Shown in pieces: positions 48,230 through 56,236 of a stretch of 64,000 nt of DNA. The DNA lies in assembly GCF_006912135.1 (NCBI RefSeq), contig NZ_VIRS01000001.1, forward strand, positions 186,001 to 250,000, in the 5' to 3' direction. A program made the translations under genes and the position numbers. Each line of letters starts with the position of its first letter. Within the stretch, counting starts at the first letter, position 1. The DNA comes from Cryptosporangium phraense (GTDB lineage Bacteria > Actinomycetota > Actinomycetes > Mycobacteriales > Cryptosporangiaceae). The notes beneath the pieces were generated by a model. That model saw nothing but the letters and a program-made list of their open reading frames with translations, made no database searches and had not been told where the DNA came from.

Positions 48230-51200
48230 GTGGCTCGTTCGCTCCGCCTGCGGATCCTGGGCCCACTGCGCATCTGGCGGGACGGCGTCGAGCTGAACGT
48301 CGGGCACGGCAAACAGGCGAACCTGCTGGCGCTGTTGCTCGCGCGGGCAAATCAGCCGGTGGGCACCGGTGAGTTGATCGCGATGCTGTGGAGCGCGGAT
48401 CCCCCGGCGACCGCGGTCAACGTCGTCCAGAAGTACGTCGGCGCGCTACGGCGGCTGCTCGAACCCGGGATCGCGGCCCGGGACACCGGGTCCTACCTCG
48501 TGCGCCGGGGCGCCGGCTACATGTTCTCGGCCGGGCCGGACGTGCTCGACGTCGTCCGGTTCCGGGAGTCGATCGAGGCCGCCCGGGCCGACCCGGAGCC
48601 GCGGGCCGCGCTGGACGCCTACGCCGAGGCGCTCGGGCTGTGGCGAGGGCCGGTGGCCGACGGATTCGTCCGGGAGACCGGGGCGATGCCGGTGTTCGCC
48701 GCGGTGGAGGACGAGTTCCTCGACGCGTGCGCGGCGGCGGCCGAACTCGCGGTCGCGCTCGGGGCCCCCGACCGGGTGGCCCAGCCGTTGCAGCTGGCCG
48801 CGTCGATGGCGCCGCTGCACGAGCCGGTGCTGGCCGCGCTGGTCACGACCCTCGGCGCGGCCGGGCGTCAGGCCGACGCGCTGGCGGTGTACCAGCAGGT
48901 GCGCACCCGGCTGGCCGAGGAGCTCGGCGTCGACCCGGGCCGGGCCCTGCAGGACGCACAGCAGTTCGTGTTGACCCGGTCGCTACCGTCCCAGCCGCCG
49001 ACGAGGGCCACGACGCCGTCGCCCGGACTCGTCGGCCGGGCCGAGGAGCTCGCGGTACTCCGGCAGGGGCTGGAGTCCGCCCGGACCGGGGGCGCGTCGC
49101 TGGTGCTGCTCGAGGGCGAGCCGGGGGTCGGCAAGACGCGCCTGGTCGAGGCGGCCGCGGGCGAGGCCGCCCAGCGCGGCGCGCTCGTCGTCTGGGGCTC
49201 CTGTCTGGAGGGGGACGGCACTCCGGCGATGTGGCCGTGGGTCCGCACGATCGGCGCGGTGCTCGACCACCTGCCCACCGCCGAGCGGGAGAAGTGGCTG
49301 GCCGGAAGCCTCGGCCGGCTCGTCGAGACCCGGGACGGCACCCCGGCCCTCCCGCGCAGCGACGACCAGTTCCGCCTGTTCGAGCAGGCCGCGACCGCGC
49401 TGGCCGCGGCCGGGGCCCGTCAGCCGGTGATGGTCGTGATCGACGACCTGCAGTGGGCCGACGTTGCCTCGCTGCACCTGTTCGTGCACCTCACCGCCCG
49501 GTTACCGGCCGGCGTCCTGCTCGTCGGAACTCTGCGCAACTGGGCCCCGCTGCCCGATCGCGAGCTGACCCGCGTCCTGGCCGAGGCCAGCCGGGTGCCG
49601 GGCCACCGTCGGATCCGGCTCGGCCCGCTCAGCCCGGACGAGGTCGCGGAACTCGTCCGGCGCGAGACCGGTCAGCTTCCCGACGTCGGCGCGGTCCGGC
49701 GGATCCGGCTGCGAACGGCGGGGAACCCGTTCTTCGTCCGGGAACTCGCCCGGTTGCTGGCCGACGAGGGCGAACTGACCGAGGACGCGGTCGCCGAGGC
49801 CGGGGTGCCCTCCACCGTCCGGGACATCGTCCGGGGCCGGCTGGCCGGCCTCGACGAACCGGCCCGGGACCTGCTGCAGATCGCCGCGCTCGTCGGCCGC
49901 GACGTCGACCTCCGCCTGCTCGCCCGGGCCGCGGACCTCACCGCGCAGGCCTGCCTCGACCGGCTGGAGCCGGTCGAGGCCCTGGGCCTGCTCGGCCCGG
50001 ACCCGGGGAATCCGTTCTCCTACCGGTTCGCCCACGACCTGGTCCGCGAGTCGGTCTCGGTGGCGGCGTCGCGCCGGCAGGAGCCCGGGCTGCACCTGCG
50101 CATCGCGAACGCCCTGGAAGACGGGGCTCAGGACGGCGAGTCCGTGGCCGAGCGGCTGGCCCACCACCTCTGGTCGGCCGGTCCGCTGGCCGATCCGGCC
50201 CGCACGGCCGCCGCGCTGGTCCGCGCGGGCCGCCGGGCAACGATGAAGTACGCGTTCGAGGCGGCCGAGCGACAACTGCTGTCCGCCGTCGACGTGGCCC
50301 GCGGTGCGGGGCTGCCCGAACTGGAGCTCGCCGCGCTCTCCCAGCTCACGACGTTTCTCGGGATGCGCGTCGGCTCCCCCGCCGCCGACCTCCGGCTGCT
50401 GCAGCGGGCCGAGACGCTCGCCCGGACGCTCGGCCGCGAGCTGGACGCCGTCGAGTTCCTCTACTCGCAGTGGATCCGGTTCTCCCAGGGCGTCGACATC
50501 GGCCGTAGTGGCCGGCAGGCGCAGCAGATGCTCGACCAGGGCCTGAGCTCGCGGAGTCCGATCGTCGGCGCCTACGGCGCCTGCGCCTGGGGCGTCCACC
50601 AGTACGAGATCGGCCACAGCGGCGAGGCCGTCCGGTCCCTGACTCGGGCCTACCGGCTGGTGACCGAGGAGGACGTCGAACCCGACGAGGTGCTGCTCCA
50701 GCGACGCCTGCAACGCGAGGTCCCGGTCTGGCTCGCGACGATGACGGCGTTGCACGGCGACGTCGACGCGGCCCGGCGCCTGTTCGCCACCGCGGAAGCC
50801 GACGCGGGCGACGATCGCTCGGCGACCACGATCTGGGCCGGCATGGCCGCGCTGACCGCGGCGACGGTCGGCGATCCGGCCTGGGCGCTACGGGCCGCGG
50901 AGCGGGGCATCGCCACCGACCTCGAGTTCTCCTGGATCCTCCTCGGCACCTACCAGCGGCTGGCCCGGAGCTGGGCCGGAGCGGTCACCGGCGACGACCC
51001 CGGCCGGGCCGCCGCCGAGGCCCGCGACCTGATCGAGGAGCGGCTCGTCGACCCGCCGCTCGCGAGCGCCGCCACCTGGTACGGGCTGCTGGCCGAGGCC
51101 TGGCTGGCCGCGGGCGAGCCGGACGAGGCGGCCGCGGCGCTCGACCGCGCCGACGCGATCGCGGACGCGACCGGTCAGCGCGACGCCGCCGGTCTGATCG

Positions 51201-51370
51201 CGCTGATGCACGCCCGGGTGCTCGCGGCCCGCGGCCGCCCGGCCGACGAGGTCCGGGCCGCGGCCGAGGACGCCCGCGCGCTCTCGCTCGCGGCCGAGGC
51301 CCACCTGTTCGTCCGGCGAGCCGACGACTTCCTGGCCGAGCTCGCACTGAAGAAGCCGCGCTCGCACTGA
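48230..51370 (+). CDS. SARP-type regulator with AAA ATPase and TPR-like domain
   Basis: 1046 residues from GTG 48230 (GGGGGAGG upstream). N-terminal OmpR-type winged HTH (LRLRILGPLRIWRDG, KQANLLALLLARANQPVGTG, about 1-95) and the bacterial transcriptional activation domain to about 250. The ATPase follows: Walker A LLEGEPGVGKTRLVEAAA (about 300-317), Walker B MVVIDDLQWADVASLHL, and a winged region. The last ~400 residues are helical repeats. Proteins of this build (AfsR-like) switch on nearby biosynthetic or stress genes when their ATPase is active. The gene is divergent from the ArsR operon. Confidence 0.9.
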   Translation: MARSLRLRILGPLRIWRDGVELNVGHGKQANLLALLLARANQPVGTGELIAMLWSADPPATAVNVVQKYVGALRRLLEPGIAARDTGSYLVRRGAGYMFSAGPDVLDVVRFRESIEAARADPEPRAALDAYAEALGLWRGPVADGFVRETGAMPVFAAVEDEFLDACAAAAELAVALGAPDRVAQPLQLAASMAPLHEPVLAALVTTLGAAGRQADALAVYQQVRTRLAEELGVDPGRALQDAQQFVLTRSLPSQPPTRATTPSPGLVGRAEELAVLRQGLESARTGGASLVLLEGEPGVGKTRLVEAAAGEAAQRGALVVWGSCLEGDGTPAMWPWVRTIGAVLDHLPTAEREKWLAGSLGRLVETRDGTPALPRSDDQFRLFEQAATALAAAGARQPVMVVIDDLQWADVASLHLFVHLTARLPAGVLLVGTLRNWAPLPDRELTRVLAEASRVPGHRRIRLGPLSPDEVAELVRRETGQLPDVGAVRRIRLRTAGNPFFVRELARLLADEGELTEDAVAEAGVPSTVRDIVRGRLAGLDEPARDLLQIAALVGRDVDLRLLARAADLTAQACLDRLEPVEALGLLGPDPGNPFSYRFAHDLVRESVSVAASRRQEPGLHLRIANALEDGAQDGESVAERLAHHLWSAGPLADPARTAAALVRAGRRATMKYAFEAAERQLLSAVDVARGAGLPELELAALSQLTTFLGMRVGSPAADLRLLQRAETLARTLGRELDAVEFLYSQWIRFSQGVDIGRSGRQAQQMLDQGLSSRSPIVGAYGACAWGVHQYEIGHSGEAVRSLTRAYRLVTEEDVEPDEVLLQRRLQREVPVWLATMTALHGDVDAARRLFATAEADAGDDRSATTIWAGMAALTAATVGDPAWALRAAERGIATDLEFSWILLGTYQRLARSWAGAVTGDDPGRAAAEARDLIEERLVDPPLASAATWYGLLAEAWLAAGEPDEAAAALDRADAIADATGQRDAAGLIALMHARVLAARGRPADEVRAAAEDARALSLAAEAHLFVRRADDFLAELALKKPRSH

Positions 51371-51374
51371 AGAA
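51340..51374 (+). repeat. 20-bp tandem duplication over the SARP stop codon
   Basis: GCTCGCACTGAAGAA occurs at 51340-51354 and again at 51360-51374, period 20 bp. The first copy is read in frame (ELALKK); the duplication shifts the second copy by two frames and supplies the TGA. Before the duplication the protein would have ended differently. Confidence 0.6.
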
Positions 51375-51458
51375 CCAGGGAACGCCTCGTTCAGCATCTG
51401 TTCCGTGCTCGTCGGGTCCAATCACGACGACGAACCGGCGAGCGAAGCGAGGAAGCCG

Positions 51459-52283
51459 ATGCCCACCATCACCACCTCCGACGGCACCGAGATCTTCTAC
51501 AAGGACTGGGGAACCGGTCAGCCGATCGTCTTCAGCCACGGATGGCCGCTGTCGTCCGACGACTGGGACGCCCAGATGCTGTTCTTCCTGGACCACGGCT
51601 ACCGGGTGATCGCGCTCGACCGTCGCGGGCACGGCCGCTCGTCGCAGGGCAGCGAGGGCCACGACATGGACCACTACGCCGACGACCTGGCCGCGCTGAC
51701 CGAGCACCTCGACCTGCACGACGCCATCCACGTCGGCCACTCCACCGGTGGCGGCGAGATCGCGCGTTACCTGGGCCGGCACGGCGAGAGCCGGGTCGCC
51801 AAGGTGGTGTTCATCTCCTCGGTGCTCCCGTACGTCATGCAGGACGACACCCACCCGATCGGGCTGCCGGCCTCGGTGTTCGAGGGCTTCCGGACCGCGC
51901 TGGCCGCCAACCGCCCGGAGTTCTACCAGGAGGTCGCGGCCGGCCCGTTCTACGGCTTCAACCGGCCGGGCGTCGAACCGTCCGAGCCGATCATCCGCAA
52001 CTGGTGGCGGCAGGGAATGTCCGGCGGGGCCAAGGCCCAGTACGACGGCGTGTACGGGTTCGCCCACGCCGACTTCACCGCCGACCTGGAGAAGATCACC
52101 GTCCCGGTGCTGGTCATGCACGGCGACGACGATCAGATCGTCGTCTACGCCAACACCGCACCGCGGACCGTGGAGCTGGTGAAGAACGGCACGCTGAAGA
52201 CGTACGCGGGCTTCCCGCACGGCATGCCCACGACCCACGCGGACACGATCAACGCCGACCTGCTGGAGTTCTTCCGATCCTGA
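51459..52283 (+). CDS. Alpha/beta hydrolase, non-heme chloroperoxidase-like
   Basis: 274 residues. TEIFYKDWGTGQPIVFSHGW, the nucleophile elbow IHVGHSTGGGEIARYLGRHG (Ser about 97), acid Asp in VLVMHGDDDQIVVYAN and His in GFPHGMPTTHADTIN. This is the perhydrolase/chloroperoxidase subfamily: serine esterases that also form peracids. Natural role unclear. Same strand as the LuxR-type regulator that starts 8 bp downstream, so the two are probably co-transcribed. Confidence 0.88.
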   Translation: MPTITTSDGTEIFYKDWGTGQPIVFSHGWPLSSDDWDAQMLFFLDHGYRVIALDRRGHGRSSQGSEGHDMDHYADDLAALTEHLDLHDAIHVGHSTGGGEIARYLGRHGESRVAKVVFISSVLPYVMQDDTHPIGLPASVFEGFRTALAANRPEFYQEVAAGPFYGFNRPGVEPSEPIIRNWWRQGMSGGAKAQYDGVYGFAHADFTADLEKITVPVLVMHGDDDQIVVYANTAPRTVELVKNGTLKTYAGFPHGMPTTHADTINADLLEFFRS

Positions 52284-52290
52284 GACCGGT

Positions 52291-52911
52291 GTGACCCCCG
52301 AAACGCCGGGACCCGACCGGATCCCGGTCAGCGTCCACGGCGACGACCCGCTGATCGTGGCCGGCCTCGTTCACTTCCTGACGTCCAGCCCGCTGGTCGA
52401 GCTGTGTGAGGCCGACGGCGGCGTCGCGGTGCTCTTCGCCGAGCGGGTCGACCGCCCGGTCATGAGTCGGCTGCGGGCGCTCGGCCGGACCGGCCGCGTC
52501 GTGCTGGTCGTCCCCCGCGTGCGGGAGCCGGAGCTGCTGCGCGCGCTCGACGGCGGGGTGTCGGTGATCCTGCTGCGGCACCAGGTCACGCCGGAGGGCC
52601 TGCTCGACGCGGTCCGCACCGCGGCCGGCCACGATCGGGCCCTCCCGCGCGACGCCGTCGATCAGCTCGTCGACGTCGTGCTCAGGCTCCGGCGGGAAGC
52701 CGGAGCGCGGGTCAGCGCGCACCCGCCGACGGACCGCGAGCTGGACGTCCTGCGGCTGCTGGCCGACGGCCTGGAGACGAGGGAGATCGCCGAACGACTC
52801 GAGTTCTCCGAACGCACGGTCAAGAACGTGCTGCACGGCGTGACTTCCCGCTTCCGGCTGCGGAACCGGACCCACGCGGTGGCCCACGCCATCCGCGAGG
52901 GCTACCTGTAG
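52291..52911 (+). CDS. LuxR-type regulator with degenerate receiver
   Basis: 206 residues from GTG 52291. The C-terminal HTH is normal (PTDRELDVLRLLADGLETRE, IAERLEFSERTVKNVLHGVT). The N-terminal ~125 residues have the length and Lxxx-strand pattern of a receiver (IPVSVHGDDPLIVAGLVHFL, VVLVVPRVREPELLRALDGG, VTPEGLLDAVRTAA), but the phospho-acceptor Asp is replaced: the strand reads GGVAVLFAERVDR. Such atypical response regulators act without phosphorylation or bind a ligand. No kinase gene is adjacent. Confidence 0.8.
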   Translation: MTPETPGPDRIPVSVHGDDPLIVAGLVHFLTSSPLVELCEADGGVAVLFAERVDRPVMSRLRALGRTGRVVLVVPRVREPELLRALDGGVSVILLRHQVTPEGLLDAVRTAAGHDRALPRDAVDQLVDVVLRLRREAGARVSAHPPTDRELDVLRLLADGLETREIAERLEFSERTVKNVLHGVTSRFRLRNRTHAVAHAIREGYL

Positions 52912-52915
52912 CCGG

Positions 52916-53584
52916 TCAGGTGGCGATGCCGACGGTCTGGCCGACGGTCTCCGGGCGGTCGATCGTCGCCAGTAGGAAGTGGGCGACGTCGGCGCGCGGG
53001 ATCGAGCGGCCGCCGCGCACGTTGGCGCCGACCCGGGTGCGGTACCGGCCGGTGAGCGGCTTGTTCAGCAGGCGCGGCGGCCGGACGATCGTCCACGCCC
53101 GATCGCTGGCCCGCACCAGGTCCTCCATCTCGGCCAGGTCGAGGTAGGAGTCCCAGAACGCCTTCCGGACGATCGGCCCGAGGACGTTGCGCATGATGAA
53201 GCCCTCCTCCGGGTCACGGGACGGCGGATCCGGCCGCTCCGGGGACGGCACGGTCGGCACCGGGACGGCGCTGACCACGACCAGCCGCCGGACGTCGGCC
53301 GTCCGCATGGCCGGGAGCACGAGCCGGATCGCCGACGTCATCACCCCGGCCTCGGCCCTGGAGCGGGGGCCCAGCGCGCACAGCACCGCGTGGGCCCCGG
53401 CGAACGCGGGCCCGAGCGGCTCGGGACCGGTGGCCGTCGCGAAGTCCATCCGGACGCCGCGGACGCCGGCCGGTAACCGCTCGGGCGACCGGACCACCGC
53501 GGTCACGTCGTCACCGCGCTCGATCGCCTGGGTGACCAGCGCGGAGCCGACACCGCCGGTCGCGCCGAGGATCGCGAGTTTCAT
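52916..53584 (-). CDS. NAD(P)-binding SDR/NmrA-like protein
   Basis: 222 residues from ATG 53584. Opening KLAILGATGGVGSALVTQAI is the Rossmann loop; HAVLCALGPRSRAEAGVMTS, RRLVVVSAVPVPTVPSPERP and AWTIVRPPRLLNKPLTGRYR follow, then PRADVAHFLLATIDRPETVG. Substrate unknown; redox or sensor roles are both known for the family. It is divergent from a TetR gene and the two share two operator copies, so the TetR protein probably represses it. Confidence 0.85.
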   Translation of the reverse strand: MKLAILGATGGVGSALVTQAIERGDDVTAVVRSPERLPAGVRGVRMDFATATGPEPLGPAFAGAHAVLCALGPRSRAEAGVMTSAIRLVLPAMRTADVRRLVVVSAVPVPTVPSPERPDPPSRDPEEGFIMRNVLGPIVRKAFWDSYLDLAEMEDLVRASDRAWTIVRPPRLLNKPLTGRYRTRVGANVRGGRSIPRADVAHFLLATIDRPETVGQTVGIAT

Positions 53585-53599
53585 GGGGCGCTCCATTTC

Positions 53600-53648
53600 C
53601 TGAGTGTGCACTCAGCATGGCGCCGAACATATCTGAGTGTCAACTCAG
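53600..53648. promoter_or_regulatory. Paired TetR operators
   Basis: CTGAGTGTGCACTCAG (53600-53615) and CTGAGTGTCAACTCAG (53633-53648), two near-identical dyads 17 bp apart, with mirrored flanks (ATTTCCTGAGT left, ACTCAGGAAAT right). They occupy the whole gap between the divergent SDR and TetR genes. Confidence 0.7.
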
Positions 53649-53671
53649 GAAATGACCCCTAGACTTCCGGC

Positions 53672-54280
53672 ATGACGAGCACCGGTGTGCGCCGCGGGCG
53701 TCCCCCGTCGGGCGGGCGCGAGGCGATCCTGCGGGCCGCGCTGCAGATCCTGCGCGAGCGCGGGGCCAGCCGGCTGACCACGAAGGAGGTCGCCCAGCGG
53801 GCCGGGGTCTCCGAAGGCAGCGTGTTCTACCACTTCAGCGACCGCGCCGGCCTGCTCACCGCGGTCATCGAGGACGCGCTCTCCGAGCTGAAGGCGCTCA
53901 ACGACGGCGAACTGCACGGCGACGACGTGAGCGCGGTGCTCGACCGGTTCACCGGGCTGGTCGAGAGCTTCCTCGACCGCACGCTGACCTCGATGATCGC
54001 CGCCCAGTCGGACGCCGATCTGCGCGCCGCACTGGTCGACCACCTGGCCGCCAACGACATGGGCGCGCACCGGGGCATCCAGATCCTCAGCGCCTACGTG
54101 CGGGGCGCCCAGAAGGCCGGGGCGGTCCGGGCCGACGTCGACCCGGACGCGGTCGCGACGCTCATCTTCGCCGTGCCGTTCCTGCACGCGGCCCACCGTC
54201 AGCTGCTCGGCGACGAGTACCTGGCCCGCCTTCCGGGACGGCGGGAACTACTCGACACGCTCGACGTCCTACTGCGGTGA
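53672..54280 (+). CDS. TetR-family regulator
   Basis: 202 residues. HTH: ILRAALQILRERGASRLTTK and EVAQRAGVSEGSVFYHFSDR (about 15-57), preceded by a short basic tail. The C-terminal helices (DDVSAVLDRFTGLVESFLDR, ALVDHLAANDMGAHRGIQIL, AQKAGAVRADVDPDAVATLI) form the ligand-binding and dimer part. It should repress its own gene and the divergent SDR gene through the paired operators. Ends two bases before the convergent HD gene. Confidence 0.92.
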   Translation: MTSTGVRRGRPPSGGREAILRAALQILRERGASRLTTKEVAQRAGVSEGSVFYHFSDRAGLLTAVIEDALSELKALNDGELHGDDVSAVLDRFTGLVESFLDRTLTSMIAAQSDADLRAALVDHLAANDMGAHRGIQILSAYVRGAQKAGAVRADVDPDAVATLIFAVPFLHAAHRQLLGDEYLARLPGRRELLDTLDVLLR

Positions 54281-54850
54281 TCAGATCGTCGCGTGGCCGT
54301 AGACAGTCGCCAACCCGGCCAGATCCGGGTCTCCGTACCGGCTCCGCAGGAACTTGAAGCGGGTCGCCTTCTCCTCCCCGAACCGGGCCACGGTCGCCGT
54401 GTAGGTGTCGGCCGAGACGAACACCGGCGGCGACTTCTTGCTGTGGAACTTGTCGGCGTACATGACCAGTTCCTCCTCCGGCGTCTCGGCCAGGTAGTCC
54501 GCCACCGGCAACGGCAGCTCCTGCGCGACGACGTCGGCGCCGGTCAGGCCGACGCCGGTGTGGTGCGAGCACATACGGCACAGGCGGTCGGGCAGCCCGA
54601 GCGACCGGAGCAGCGCGTCGCCCAGGATCCCGTGCCGGATGTACGCCGCGCCCTGCAGCCGGTACACACCGACGTCGTGCAGCAACGCTCCGGCGTTCAC
54701 CAGCTCCGCGTCCACGTCGGCGTCCGCCGGAAGCAGTTGGAGGGCGAGGTCGCGGACGATCCGGCAATGGGTGAAGACCAGGTCGAACGCCTCGGGGGTC
54801 GGCGCGTAGCGCCGGTGCAGGTCCTCGATCTCCCGGTCGGACGGGATCAC
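54281..54850 (-). CDS. HD-domain phosphohydrolase-like protein
   Basis: 189 residues from GTG 54850, overlapping the upstream stop by four bases. HD motif: FDLVFTHCRIVRDLALQLLP, LVNAGALLHDVGVYRLQGAA (His-Asp), YIRHGILGDALLRSLGLPDR, HHTGVGLTGADVVAQELPLP, then VMYADKFHSKKSPPVFVSAD. All metal-binding positions of the HD superfamily are present, so it probably hydrolyses a phosphate ester or nucleotide. Third gene of a three-gene operon. Confidence 0.88.
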   Translation of the reverse strand: MIPSDREIEDLHRRYAPTPEAFDLVFTHCRIVRDLALQLLPADADVDAELVNAGALLHDVGVYRLQGAAYIRHGILGDALLRSLGLPDRLCRMCSHHTGVGLTGADVVAQELPLPVADYLAETPEEELVMYADKFHSKKSPPVFVSADTYTATVARFGEEKATRFKFLRSRYGDPDLAGLATVYGHATI

Positions 54851-55245
54851 GTCGGCAGCGCGTAGCGCAGTTCGGTGGACTCCCCCGGCAGCACGAACTC
54901 GGTCCACTCGACCAGGTCGCCGTCCGACCAGAACTCACGACGCACGAGCAGCACCGGCAGACCGGCGGGAACGTCGAGCGTCGCCACCTGCTCGGGCGTC
55001 GGCAGCGCGGCCCGGACGGACTCGATCACCTCGTCGACCGGCGAGCCCTGCGCGGCCAGCCGGCCCGCGACCTCGGTCACGTCCGGGATCGGACGGGCCA
55101 GGTCGCGCACGACGGAGTCCGGCCGGCGCCGGACGCGCGTGCCTTCGGTCCAGCCCTCCCGCTGCAGCTCCTCGATGGCCGGCACCTCGTCGCCCGGCTG
55201 CAACTGGCCGGTGAGGATCTGTCCACGAATCTGGTCGGCGGTCAC
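54847..55245 (-). CDS. GntR/UTRA-like regulator, HTH truncated
   Basis: 132 residues from GTG 55245 (four-base overlap with the Sel1 gene). The first 30 residues resemble the first half of a GntR winged HTH (ADQIRGQILTGQLQPGDEVP) but the recognition helix and wing are missing. After a linker (RRRPDSVVRDLARPIP) comes a compact UTRA-like ligand domain (ATLDVPAGLPVLLVRREFWS, DGDLVEWTEFVLPGESTELR). It probably senses a small molecule without binding DNA by itself. Middle gene of the operon. Confidence 0.75.
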   Translation of the reverse strand: MTADQIRGQILTGQLQPGDEVPAIEELQREGWTEGTRVRRRPDSVVRDLARPIPDVTEVAGRLAAQGSPVDEVIESVRAALPTPEQVATLDVPAGLPVLLVRREFWSDGDLVEWTEFVLPGESTELRYALPT

Positions 55246-56159
55246 GATCCCGACACTAGGGCCTGCAGCTCGTGTTCCGCGTTCGGGTCGCCCGCGTTCA
55301 TCGCTTCGGTGTACCAGCGCACGGCGGCCGCGGTGTCGCCCCGCTCGCGGTACAGGACGGCCAGGTTCGTCATCGCTCCGGAGAACCCGGCCTTGGCCGC
55401 CCGGCGCAGCCACCGCTCGCCCGTCCCCTCGTCGCCCCGGGCCAGCGCGAGCTGGGCCAGCGACCCCATCGCGTACGCGTTCTCGCTGCGTGCGGCCCGC
55501 TCGAGCCACTCCTCCGCGGCCGGGTCCCGCAGGTCGTGCAGGCCGAGCCCGAGCAGGTACATCGCCTCGGGGTGGCCGGCCTCGGCCGCCCGCCGCCACC
55601 ACTCGACCGCTTCGGCGACCCGCTCGGCGTCGTCCAGCAGCGCGCCGAACGCGCACCAGACGTCCGGATCCGGGCTGGTCTCGGCGTGCGCGCGGGCCGA
55701 GGCCAGGACCGCGTCGGCCGCGTCCGCGTCCCCGCGGTCCCGGTACAGCCGGCGCAGGCCGAGGGCGGCCGTCAGGTCACCCGCGTCGGCCGCGGCCCGC
55801 AGGCCCGGTTCGGCCCGGTCCCGGTATTCGGACGCTTTCGCGGCCTGCCCGCGCCGGGTGTACACGGCGGCCAGATTGAGCGACGCCTCCGGCACCCCGG
55901 CCTCGACGGCTTTGCGCAGCCATTGCAGGCCCTCGATCGTCCTCCCGGCCCGGATCCGCTGTTTGCCCAGCTCGTTGCAGGCCGGCCCGTACCCCGCGGC
56001 GGCGGCCTCCTCGTACAGGGGCGTCGACGGCCCCTCGTGCCCGAGGAGGTCGAGCCGACGCCCCTCCCGGTACCGCTCCTCCGGCGATCGCCGCCGCACC
56101 CTTAGCTCCACATCGGTACTACGTGCCGGACGGCCGGACCGGCTCATCGCGTCCGTCAT
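55242..56159 (-). CDS. Sel1/TPR-repeat protein
   Basis: 305 residues. Repeats of about 36-37 residues with the GxAxxxLG pattern (for example AAAGYGPACNELGKQRIRAG; AVEAGVPEASLNLAAVYTRR; AAEAGHPEAMYLLGLGLHDL; AAKAGFSGAMTNLAVLYRER), preceded by a basic head. Such solenoids hold protein-protein contacts, often in signalling. First gene of the operon; the start at 56159 lies about 80 bp from the divergent LAL regulator. Confidence 0.85.
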   Translation of the reverse strand: MTDAMSRSGRPARSTDVELRVRRRSPEERYREGRRLDLLGHEGPSTPLYEEAAAAGYGPACNELGKQRIRAGRTIEGLQWLRKAVEAGVPEASLNLAAVYTRRGQAAKASEYRDRAEPGLRAAADAGDLTAALGLRRLYRDRGDADAADAVLASARAHAETSPDPDVWCAFGALLDDAERVAEAVEWWRRAAEAGHPEAMYLLGLGLHDLRDPAAEEWLERAARSENAYAMGSLAQLALARGDEGTGERWLRRAAKAGFSGAMTNLAVLYRERGDTAAAVRWYTEAMNAGDPNAEHELQALVSGS

Positions 56160-56236
56160 TGTCTGACCGTAACGCGCCGCCGGCTAGCCGAACGGCTGGC
56201 GGACGGGACCGCCGACGGGAAAGAGAATTGCTGATC

